Source of the DNA: an uncultured Dorea sp.
GTDB taxonomy: Bacteria; Bacillota; Clostridia; Lachnospirales; Lachnospiraceae
Assembly: GCA_910579925.1 (NCBI GenBank)
Contig: CAJTVY010000085.1
Location: 1 to 6,304 of the forward strand
Reading direction: 5' to 3'
Length of the DNA stretch: 6,304 nt
Part shown: in pieces, positions 1-6,275 of the stretch
How positions within the stretch are numbered: the first letter of the stretch is position 1
Layout of the letters: each line of letters begins with the position of its first letter
Position numbers and translations under genes: made by a program
Notes under the pieces: generated by a model
Told to the model about the DNA's origin: nothing
Database searches by the model: none
What the model saw: the letters and a program-made list of their open reading frames with translations, nothing else

Positions 1-28
1 CCATAGATATTTTGTCCATTTTACTTCT

Positions 29-298
29 CTAACCATTTTCCTCACCTAATGAAATCCCGATTTCTCTTATCCTGCACATTTTCTCCAACCATTTTTTCTT
101 TACCTCAACTCTTAATGCATCTAAAGAGTCTATACCAAATAAACTAACACATACAAAAACATATGCATCTTTTACTAACGGAATAAATTTGGTATTAATA
201 AGATATGTTTTACCACATCCCCACTCTCCAGATAGCATTAAGGCACCAACCGGATTGTTTATTTCACAATAATTTTTTAATTCTTCAATCAGATCCAT
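29..298 (-). pseudogene. KAP-type P-loop NTPase, N-terminal fragment
   Basis: The reading frame encodes the start of a KAP-like P-loop NTPase. A Walker A motif GEWGCGKT lies at about residues 24-31, preceded by the strand GALMLS and followed by FVCVSLFGI, a pattern typical of this family. KAP NTPases are normally several hundred residues and include membrane-associated and phage-defence-related members. Here a TAG stop at 29-31 ends the protein at about 89 residues, before any Walker B or later motif. After the stop, the frame offset by one base stays open to the window edge (reading VREVKWTKYLW), so a frameshift is possible. I chose ATG at 298 because GGAGGA sits 4 bases upstream; a TTG at 316 would add six residues but lacks such a site. 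The gene is AT-rich compared with the transporter locus. Family assignment is fairly firm; whether it is a pseudogene or an unusual short protein is less so. Confidence 0.6.
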
Positions 299-327
299 AC
301 GTTCCTCCGACTCCAAGATGGTTCTTA

Positions 328-333
328 ATTATC
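328..333 (-). promoter_or_regulatory. Possible extended -10 for the KAP fragment
   Basis: On the minus strand the sequence TGTGATAAT gives an extended -10 (TGn plus GATAAT), about 30 bases before the preferred ATG at 298. No good -35 box is seen at the right distance. This is a weak prediction made from consensus matching only. Confidence 0.2.
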
Positions 334-420
334 ACATCATCTGAACAAACTTCGACAGATTCATTCTATCGGAATTTCTTCATATCCACATTGTTGATGA
401 ATATCACACACCACACTCTT

Positions 421-525
421 TTATTTTACCAGTCTATATCTCTTTCCGGTATTCGTACCCGTAAACTCGAATTGAACATTTTCTACCAATATAGCAGCAG
501 ACTTTTTTCTTAATATTGCAGATAC
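421..525 (-). other. Coding-like remnant between acetyltransferase and KAP gene
   Basis: One minus-strand frame is open from 525 to a TAA at 421-423 and reads like a protein C-terminus, with AILVENVQFEFTGTNTG followed by KRYRLVK. It has no start codon or Shine-Dalgarno site of its own, and it overlaps the last codons of the acetyltransferase in another frame. I do not recognise the protein. It may be the tail of a deleted gene, or chance. The rest of the 317-509 gap is AT-rich with no other gene visible. Confidence 0.15.
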
Positions 526-1070
526 TCATTTCCAAATGTGGCAAGCCTACTACCCTTTTTAGTACATTTCAGATTCTTTTTATAAATTTCCAATTCATAA
601 GTTTTTCCGCTGCACTGGTCTGTCCTCTGTTCCGAATACTGATACGCCAATCCACAGGATAATGCCAGCGCCTTTGAAGCAAGATTCCCTGCCCGTGTAG
701 AATAATAAAATTCCTGCCCGTCCAATGAAATACAGTACTCCATCAATAAACGCAGTATCTGTTTCCCATATCCCTTTCCGACATACTCCGGTCCCAAGGC
801 AATCCCAGTCTCATGATAAATATGCGGCTCTGTTTCCTCCACTCCGGCAAATCCGATGGCCTGTCCGCTGCCCCTCTCATATACCAGCCACGCATCATGT
901 GTTTCCTGCCATGCGATTGTCCGTTGTATCCTCTTCCTTGCCTCATCCTCATCAGCCGTCACTTTCCATATCATATATTCCGCAGTCTCCGGCCTTGACC
1001 AGACATTACGGTATATGGATCTCCAATCCTCATATTTTGCTTTTCCAAGAATAATATCTTCTGTCTCCAT
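510..1070 (-). CDS. GNAT family N-acetyltransferase (RimJ/RimL-like)
   Basis: This 186-residue protein is a GNAT-fold acetyltransferase that would transfer acetyl from acetyl-CoA to an amine of an unknown protein or small molecule in the cytoplasm. The acetyl-CoA binding motif A is visible at about residues 88-112 (GIALGPEYVGKGYGKQ, then a helix ILRLLMEY), following the beta strand AIGFAGVEE at 71-79. A typical motif B helix follows at about 129-143 (NLASKALALSCGLAY). This pattern is closest to the Acetyltransf_3 (RimJ/RimL-like) group. The conserved fold ends near YELEIYKKNL, so the last 19 or so residues (KCTKKGSRLATFGNEYLQY) exceed the usual length and may be read-through into a foreign junction. 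The ATG at 1070 follows a GGGGG tract (1083-1087) at a rather long 12-base spacing, with GCAGG directly before the start. It appears monocistronic. The substrate cannot be predicted. Confidence 0.88.
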   Translation of the reverse strand: METEDIILGKAKYEDWRSIYRNVWSRPETAEYMIWKVTADEDEARKRIQRTIAWQETHDAWLVYERGSGQAIGFAGVEETEPHIYHETGIALGPEYVGKGYGKQILRLLMEYCISLDGQEFYYSTRAGNLASKALALSCGLAYQYSEQRTDQCSGKTYELEIYKKNLKCTKKGSRLATFGNEYLQY

Positions 1071-1318
1071 CCTGCTTTTTATCCCCCATGAACTGCCCTG
1101 TCACAGCCAGACCGCCCAGTTTCCGTAATGTAAAGTTCCGCTCCCATAATGCAGTTTCCTAGTTTCTTTCGATCCTCGGAAAGCATCTCTCATCCGGCCA
1201 CCGATTTCCGGCTGGATTTCCAGAGAATGATACGTTTCCTCTCAATGCCAATTATATACCTGTTTCCCCTAAGATGAAATAAATTTTTATATTTCGTGTC
1301 CATCGAAACGGAACTTGA
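1071..1318. other. Intergenic stretch with no convincing gene
   Basis: This stretch lies between the divergent acetyltransferase and the DUF2461 remnant. On the minus strand it holds a short frame at 1101-1193 (ATG to TGA, 30 codons) that encodes a curious repeat, LHYGSGTLHYGNW, and the frame is open for some 16 codons further upstream. I do not recognise it, and it has no clear Shine-Dalgarno site. A perfect small palindrome, CTGGATTTCCAG, lies at 1212-1223. If the putative -10 at 1251-1256 is real, most of this stretch is a leader of about 170 bases for the acetyltransferase. No T-box or known riboswitch core is recognisable by eye. Confidence 0.35.
1251..1278 (-). promoter_or_regulatory. 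Possible promoter for the acetyltransferase
   Basis: On the minus strand there is a perfect TATAAT (1251-1256) preceded, with a 16-base spacer, by a weak -35-like TTCATC (1273-1278). It points toward the acetyltransferase and would give a leader of about 170 bases. The -10 match is good, the -35 poor. Confidence 0.3.
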
Positions 1319-1324
1319 TATCTT

Positions 1325-1705
1325 ATGATAAAGCCGGGCAATCAATCCTTTTTAGGCAGCGGCCTGTTCGCGGATATGTTCAAGGATGCGACAACAATGG
1401 TACGGGACTATATCGCCAAAAGTGGTGAAGAATGGGAAAAGATCATCCACGAACCGGATTTTGAAAAGCATTTCACTGTGCAGGGAACGGCATTAAAGAA
1501 GGTTCCTGCAGGATATGAGAAAGAACACCCTCAGGCAGACCATCTAAAATTCAAGAGCTGGTATCTGGAATATCCGTTAAGAGATGAAGATGTAATAGAT
1601 GCAGGGGTATTTCTTGCAAAAGCAGTGGAGCTTTTCCGAATCATGAAACCTTTTAATGACTATCTAAACAAGGCGCTTGTCGATTTTAAAATGCCGGCAA
1701 GATAA
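1325..1705 (+). pseudogene. DUF2461 family protein, C-terminal remnant
   Basis: The 126 residues match the C-terminal part of DUF2461/TIGR02453 proteins, a family of unknown function of roughly 220 residues. Recognisable family stretches are KPGNQSFLGSGLFADMF near the start, then GYEKEHPQADHLKFKSWYL at about 79-97, and MKPFNDYLNKAL at 107-118. The first 90-100 residues of the family, which carry the conserved RIxRDxRFxxDKxPYK-type region, are missing. The family-like reading extends only two codons upstream of the ATG (TAT CTT, 1319-1324) before a TGA, so the break point is close to 1319. The ATG follows only a weak GGAA about 12 bases upstream, and it corresponds to an internal methionine of the family. 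I therefore read it as a 5'-deleted pseudogene, although a short protein could still be made. It converges on the transporter locus and is followed closely by a terminator. Confidence 0.72.
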
Positions 1706-1715
1706 AGGAATGTAT

Positions 1716-1760
1716 AAAAAACTCCGATACTCAGTATGTTACCGGGCGCCGGAGTTTTTT
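1716..1760. terminator. Bidirectional rho-independent terminator
   Basis: A perfect 11-bp inverted repeat, AAAAAACTCCG (1716-1726) and CGGAGTTTTTT (1750-1760), flanks a 23-base loop that itself contains CCGGGCGCCGG. T-tracts result on both strands, so it can end the plus-strand DUF2461 transcript and the minus-strand permease transcript that converge here. Confidence 0.85.
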
Positions 1761-1776
1761 ATTATTCATGCATGGC

Positions 1777-1806
1777 TCAAATTGTTATAAAGCTTAGTCT
1801 TTTCAT
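1777..1806 (-). other. Nine-codon mini-ORF after the permease
   Basis: Right after the restored permease stop, the minus strand carries AAGGAG and then, 14 bases later, ATG followed by codons for MKRLSFITI and a TGA at 1777-1779. The peptide looks like the beginning of a signal peptide. It could be the stub of a lost secreted or lipoprotein gene of the operon, or simply chance. The spacing from AAGGAG is long for efficient initiation. Confidence 0.15.
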
Positions 1807-1827
1807 AAATTTTTGTCAGTCTCCTTG

Positions 1828-4151
1828 TTACTGCTGAAGCTTTATGGTATCCACTATTGACAGTTCCCCGATTTTTTTGATTGGCCGCCTGATAGCCAGC
1901 GCCGCAGAACCGAAACACAAAATGACGATCAGCAGCAATGATACGGCCGGAAACTGCCAGCCAATTCCCCATTTACCGGCAACAGGAACTGGAACATCAT
2001 TTTATTTAACGGCAGGCCCATGACACACCCGGCCACACATCCCAGTACTGCATAAGTAACTGCTTCGGCGGCAATCATCTTATAGAGCTGCCCGGCTCCC
2101 ATTCCAATGGAGCGCATCACGCCATACTGTCTGGTTCTCGCCGCCACGCTGGCATTCATACTATTAAAAATATTGAACACAGTGATCAGCGCAATGATGA
2201 GCAGGAACCCATAAATAAACACGGCGCCTGTATAATAGGAACTTTGAGATTCCGAATTTGACAGCCGTTTATCTGCAATGGTGCAGTCCGGCGGGAGCAG
2301 GCTTTGTATCACTGACACTGTTCTGTCATTCCCGCTTTCTGAAAACTGTATATCCACAGCTGTATAACCTGACCTGCCAATACACTCCGTAAATAACTGT
2401 TCTGAACATATGATATAGCCAAGGCTTCCGGCTTCACTTGACGCATTTGTGGAAGACAAGATTCCCGCAATCCTCACCTGTTTTTCTCCCAGAGGCGTAT
2501 GGAGCGTCATGGTGTCCCCAGCCTGCCAGCGACAGCCAACCCGGTAGGACACTAAGATATCCCCGGTTCCTCCCGAAACAGCATCGATACTCCCCTCATT
2601 CAATTCCTCTTTCGCCCATCTGAACTGGTTTTCTTCATAGGAAACCAGTGTAACCGTGCCGGTCTCAGTGCCAGAAGAAACGGATAATCCGCCGTATTCC
2701 ATCCTCCCAAAGGCGCGCTTCACACCCTCGACTGCTTCAATCTTTTCTATCACAGAATGCTTAAGCTCCGAGTCAGACATCACAGCTACGTCTCCCGCCC
2801 AGGGCGCTAACGCGGGCATGCCCTGATCAAGGAATACAACCATCACCTGGAAAGCCAGAAACAGCATGATGCTGATGGCAAAGGAACAGGTCATCAGGAA
2901 TAAATTCTTTTTCCCCGACAGTGCATGGAAAATACCCATACCTGTTTCCACATGGAACAGCTTTGTATTTGCCGCATGCTTATTTTGTGTAAGCTGTGAA
3001 TTGCCGCTGATCGCTGTGACAGGCGAAACCTTGGAAGCCTTTTTTGCCGGGGAAAGAGAGGCAAGGAATACAATCAGGAAACCCACCACAATTCCCGTTA
3101 GTATACCGATTATACTGAATTCAAATAGTGGAACTTCTGAAAACCGGTCGCCGCTGATGGATTTCAACAGCAGACAGGCAGCCCAGGTCACGATTTGTCC
3201 TGCCAGCAGGCCGACAGGCACACCCCTGGCGCTCTGACGAAGCCCCTGAAGAACCACAAAATACTTTACCTGTTTCCCGGATGCCCCAAGGCAGCGTAGC
3301 AGCCCATAAAATTGTATTCTCTCCAATACATTTGTGTTAAAACTTGCGGAGATCATCACCGTCCCCGCAATCAACACAAGGAATACAAGGATTGCAGCAA
3401 TCAGATAGAGAGCCTGCATGATATTGCTTTCGCTTTGTCCCATCAATCCTAACAAGGCAGTATTCTCTGAGATCTGACCGTCTGAAAGGCCATATTGGTT
3501 TTTGATCTGCTTTATAGCTTCCTGGATGTGGGCGCTATCCTTAAACTGAATACGGTAGGTGGTTCCGTCTGCTGCGTTTTCATCCGCAATAGCAAGAAAC
3601 CCCTCTTCGCAGAGCGCCATCCCACAGATATCCGCTTTCAGCATGGAGCCCATATCCGCAAGGGTTCCGGTAATCCGGTATTGTTTTTGTGAGCCGTCCG
3701 GAACCGTCACCGTCACCTTGTCGCCAATGGACAGACCCATCTGCCCCATAGCGCTTTCATTCAGCAGCGCCTCGTCCGGCAGGGCGGGGTATACGCCGTC
3801 TGTCATATCCATTTCGGTCAGGGATTCCATGGTTTCTTCCTTTGCCCCCACAAAGCTGACGGCTTTGCCGGACAGCATCCCCGTACTGCCCTGGTAGACC
3901 CATCCTGATAAAGCCACGTCAACCCTTGCCGATACCAGTTCCGCCGTCTCCTCTTCCACATCATGGAGCGCCGCATGGTACTCGCCATTGGTTTTAATAA
4001 AATAATTCTTCTGGGAGCGCACCGCCATATCCGCCATACTGAAAATCGCCGTCACAAGGCAAACCGAAAGCGTAATACACAGCACGGAGATCCTGTTGTT
4101 TTTGCGGTGAACTCTTTCATACTGGAGTATCAGTCCAAGATAGCTTTTCAT
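1828..4151 (-). pseudogene. FtsX-like ABC transporter permease, frameshifted near C-terminus
   Basis: This is the membrane subunit of a MacB-type ABC system. It has two similar halves: TM1 (about 22-43), an outside domain (about 45-240), and FtsX helices TM2-4 (about 246-270, 308-330, 344-366); then TM5 (416-441), a second outside domain (about 445-640) and TM6-7 (643-665, 692-713). FtsX-type sequence is visible in both halves, such as ERIQFYGLLRCLGAS and ARTRQYGVMRSIGMG. As written, the frame ends at 1929 with a nonsense tail (ELAGSFRPYHCC). From about 1967-1974 the -1 frame instead gives WGIGWQFPAVSLLLIVILCF, then SAALAIRRPIKKIGELSIVD and TIKLQQ, ending at TAA 1828-1830. That supplies the expected last helix and a family-like tail, for about 774 residues. 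A lost A or G in GTAAATGGGG explains the break. The start ATG overlaps the ATPase stop by 4 bases (ATGA), indicating translational coupling. The two large outside domains distinguish it from BceB permeases, which have one. Confidence 0.88.
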
Positions 4152-4837
4152 CTCGCCGCCACCCCCAAATCCTTCAGCCTGCCGTCCGTCATGCGCAGTA
4201 CCCGATCCGTTGCATCCGCATGGTTCTCATTGTGGGTGATCATCAGGATTGTCTGCCTGTACTTGGCCGACATAGATTTTAAAAGAGTGATAACCTCTTG
4301 GCTGTTTCTGGAATCCAGATTTCCGGTCGGCTCGTCTGCCATGATGATTGCAGGACGGGCAGCCAGCGCCCTCCCGATTGCCACCCTCTGCTGTTGGCCT
4401 CCGCTTAGTTCACCGGGAAGATGCTTCCTGCGCTCCTTTAAACCCAGGATTTCCAAAAGCTCCTCCACATGCTCCTGATCCGGCCTCTGGTAATCCAGCA
4501 GCAGAGGGAATGTGATGTTCTGCTCTACGTTCAGTTCCGGGATCAGGTTAAAAGACTGAAAAATAAACCCAATGTTCCGACGGCGGAATACCGTAAGCCT
4601 TTTTTCAGGCATAGAAAAAAGATCCTTCCCGCCAATCAGTACTTTTCCAGAAGTCGGGTTATCCAAGGCTCCCACTACATTCAAAAGCGTGCTTTTACCG
4701 GAGCCGGATTCTCCTACAATCGCGATAAATTCCCCTTTTTCCACAGAAAAAGAAACATGGTTAAGAGCCTGAACCCCCGCTTCCCCTTTCCCATAGGCTT
4801 TACATAAATCCTGTACTTCAAGAATTTTCATATCCAT
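4148..4837 (-). CDS. ABC transporter ATP-binding protein (MacB/LolD/SalX type)
   Basis: This is the cytoplasmic ATPase that powers the adjacent FtsX-like permease. Counted from the start at 4837 (229 residues), it has Walker A GESGSGKST at about 42-50, the Q-loop glutamine in FIFQSFNL at about 94, the signature LSGGQQQR at 144-151, Walker B AIIMADE at 163-169 with the catalytic glutamate, D-loop NLDS at 173-176 and the switch histidine in ITHN at about 202. All key residues are present, so it looks functional. The sequence belongs to the group that includes MacB-N, LolD, BceA and SalX. I prefer ATG 4837 because AAAGG lies 6 bases upstream. An upstream ATG at 4861 adds eight residues but has no Shine-Dalgarno site and would lie inside a possible -10 box. 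ATG 4831 is also possible. It sits between the kinase gene and the permease, whose start overlaps its stop. Confidence 0.95.
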   Translation of the reverse strand: MDMKILEVQDLCKAYGKGEAGVQALNHVSFSVEKGEFIAIVGESGSGKSTLLNVVGALDNPTSGKVLIGGKDLFSMPEKRLTVFRRRNIGFIFQSFNLIPELNVEQNITFPLLLDYQRPDQEHVEELLEILGLKERRKHLPGELSGGQQQRVAIGRALAARPAIIMADEPTGNLDSRNSQEVITLLKSMSAKYRQTILMITHNENHADATDRVLRMTDGRLKDLGVAAR

Positions 4838-4856
4838 TACCTGCCTTTCGGGAAAC

Positions 4857-4900
4857 ATCATACCCGATGCGTCTTACTTTCATATGAATTTCATCTTACT
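4857..4900 (-). promoter_or_regulatory. Possible regulated promoter with direct repeats before the ABC gene
   Basis: The minus strand has two identical AGTAAGA heptamers (4872-4878 and 4894-4900) whose starts are 22 bp apart, two helical turns. A TCTTAC copy in the opposite orientation lies nearby (4906-4911), and the palindrome TTCATATGAA (4879-4888) sits between the heptamers. Downstream is TATGAT (4857-4862), a 5/6 match to a -10, with no good -35. This layout would suit an OmpR-type regulator switching on the transporter genes separately from the kinase. The prediction is by eye only. Confidence 0.28.
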
Positions 4901-6131
4901 CTTTTGTAAGATGGAAAAAGCTTAAGACAAATCTGCTGCCCTGGTCGACCCTGCTGGTTACAGAAATTGTCCCCTGATGGGCTTCCACAATGGATTTTGC
5001 CAGCGGCAGCCCCAAGCCGATTCCATGGGTATCCTGGGAAAAACGGCTCCGGTAAAACCGTTTGAAGATATTATGGATATCCTCTTGATGAATCCCTTTC
5101 CCATTGTCCTCCACTACAATGTTGGTAAGAAGCGGCGTCCTCTCCCAGCTGACCACTACCTTCCCGCCCCTCTGGGTATGCTCCAGCGCATTTTTTATCA
5201 CATTCCCCAGAGCTTCCGACATCCATAGGGCATCGCAGTAAAGACAGATATCGCTGCTTCCGGATAACAGGATTTCCTTCGACTGCCGGGCAGCCATAGT
5301 CTCAAAGCGTTCTGTCACGTCCTGAAGGAGCATTTCAATATTCTCATCCGCCTTCTCCATCCTTACCGAACCAGCATCCAGCCTGGCAATTTTTAAGAGC
5401 GTATAGACCACATCCTCCACACGGCGTATTTCCCGTAGGGATTTCCGGCTAAATTCCTGGATTGTTTCCCTGTCCGTACCGTCCTGCCCCATAATCTCAT
5501 CATACATTTTAAGGGCTGCCAGAGGCGTCTTTAACTGGTGGGAAACATCGGAGATCATATCCTGCAAAAATTCACGTGTCTGTTTTTCATGTTCTGCCTG
5601 AGCCAGGAGAATGGCGGCGAGCTCATTGATCCTGTGGAACAGGCTGTACCAGTCCCCGTCTTCCTCACTGTCAATCCTCTGACCTGTATCCCCTGAAAGG
5701 AACCGGGTGATCACGGTATCTGCCTTTGCTATCGCCTTGTTTTGTTTCCAGATATAAATCCCGACTGTCAGAAAAACAGCCAGAAAAATGCTAAAAAGCA
5801 TACCGCCAAGCCAAACAGCGGTACGCTTCCGATATGCGTGGGCAGCAGGAATCAGGTCAGAAGCTGTGTTTTTATGATAGCCCGCTTCCTGCAAAATTCT
5901 TCTTCCGGTCTCCTGGTCAGAATCTGTTTTGTCTTTCGTAAATGCGGATGCCACACTTATGTCTGGATGAGCGGCGAAATATCCCGCCGTTCCATAATCA
6001 TGCTCCACCATTGTTTCTCTGAAATCTTTTACCATATACGATAAAAGGACGGCTAGGCCGCAAGCCGAAAACAGGCAGATGGCCAGAAGCCCACGCAGCA
6101 TCCCTCTTGTTTCTTTCCCCATTCTTTTCAT
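4896..6131 (-). CDS. Sensor histidine kinase (two TM, HisKA/HATPase)
   Basis: This 411-residue membrane kinase should autophosphorylate in response to an envelope signal and pass the phosphate to the regulator encoded just upstream. TM1 is at about 12-33, a small outside domain of about 70 residues at 34-103 and TM2 at about 104-127. A HAMP-like linker leads into the HisKA domain with the phosphorylated His198 in DVSHQLKTPLAAL. The ATPase domain shows the N box (NVIKNALEH, 310-318), G1 (DNGKGI, 342-347), F box (FKRFYRS, 356-362) and G2 (GIGLGLPLAKS, 370-380). All catalytic motifs are intact. The start at 6131 has GGGGAG 9 bases upstream, overlapping the end of the regulator gene. The outside domain is larger than the near-absent loop of BceS-type kinases, so direct sensing of a ligand is possible; this is inference. 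With its cognate regulator broken, its signalling output in this strain is unclear. Confidence 0.95.
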   Translation of the reverse strand: MKRMGKETRGMLRGLLAICLFSACGLAVLLSYMVKDFRETMVEHDYGTAGYFAAHPDISVASAFTKDKTDSDQETGRRILQEAGYHKNTASDLIPAAHAYRKRTAVWLGGMLFSIFLAVFLTVGIYIWKQNKAIAKADTVITRFLSGDTGQRIDSEEDGDWYSLFHRINELAAILLAQAEHEKQTREFLQDMISDVSHQLKTPLAALKMYDEIMGQDGTDRETIQEFSRKSLREIRRVEDVVYTLLKIARLDAGSVRMEKADENIEMLLQDVTERFETMAARQSKEILLSGSSDICLYCDALWMSEALGNVIKNALEHTQRGGKVVVSWERTPLLTNIVVEDNGKGIHQEDIHNIFKRFYRSRFSQDTHGIGLGLPLAKSIVEAHQGTISVTSRVDQGSRFVLSFFHLTKE

Positions 6132-6137
6132 ACTGCA

Positions 6138-6257
6138 TTACTCCCCGGCAGACGGTCTGCCAACCCATCTATAGCCAAACCCTATTTCTGTCAGAAGCTT
6201 TGTGGGGGAATTGGGGGCATCTTCAATTTTTCTCCGCAGCCTGCGTATATAAACAGC
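6138..6257 (-). pseudogene. OmpR-family response regulator, C-terminal fragment
   Basis: The last 39 codons of a winged-helix response regulator are present. The recognition helix AVYIRRLRRKIED is followed by the wing LLTEIGFGYRWVG and a short tail ending at TAA 6138-6140. The end is 6 bases before the kinase start, and the kinase ribosome site lies in its last codons, so the two formed an operon. Upstream of the codon at 6255-6257 the family resemblance stops abruptly and gives way to very AT-rich DNA. That DNA happens to stay open in frame to the window edge (QLYFTLL and so on, read outward) but does not look like a regulator. The receiver domain and most of the DNA-binding domain are therefore absent here, probably through an insertion or rearrangement. 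Confidence 0.8.
6147..6161. repeat. Perfect interrupted palindrome before the kinase RBS
   Basis: GGCAGAC-G-GTCTGCC is a 15-base inverted repeat with 7-bp arms. It sits inside the last codons of the regulator fragment and directly abuts the GGGGAG ribosome site (6141-6146) of the kinase. In RNA it could form a 5-bp stem with a 5-base loop that affects kinase translation. It could also be a coincidence of codon use. Confidence 0.4.
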
Positions 6258-6275
6258 CTGCAAATAAAAAGTCAA
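6246..6275 (-). promoter_or_regulatory. Possible hybrid promoter at the regulator breakpoint
   Basis: On the minus strand TTGACT (6270-6275) lies in the AT-rich DNA. TATATA (6246-6251, 18-base spacer) or TTATAT (6247-6252, 17-base spacer) lies in the regulator codons. Together they make a plausible promoter reading into the kinase-transporter genes. The -35 matches 5/6 and the -10 at best 4/6. Confidence 0.3.

Noticed and set aside
725..1128. Several overlapping frames on both strands inside and upstream of the acetyltransferase
   Set aside because: They are shadows of the GNAT gene, whose motif A and motif B are clear; none has a recognisable domain.
1766..1972. Minus-strand 68-codon frame after the permease
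   Set aside because: It overlaps the permease C-terminal region in the wrong frame; the third frame gives the proper hydrophobic helix and tail, so this one is a shadow.
1967..1976. Programmed -1 ribosomal frameshift in the permease
   Set aside because: GTAAATGGGG lacks a canonical slippery heptamer, and such permeases are not known to me to need frameshifting; a deletion is the simpler explanation.
2866..3237. Plus-strand 123-codon frame within the permease
   Set aside because: It is antisense to a conserved membrane region of the permease and has no start signal or domain.
3963..4478. Plus-strand 171-codon frame across the permease start and ATPase end
   Set aside because: It lies antisense to two well-supported genes and has no recognisable domain or ribosome site.
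1828..6131. Classical BceRS-BceAB bacitracin/lantibiotic resistance module
   Set aside because: Gene order is similar, but the permease has two large outside domains in a duplicated layout and the kinase has a roughly 70-residue outside domain, unlike typical BceB and BceS, so the specific name is not justified.
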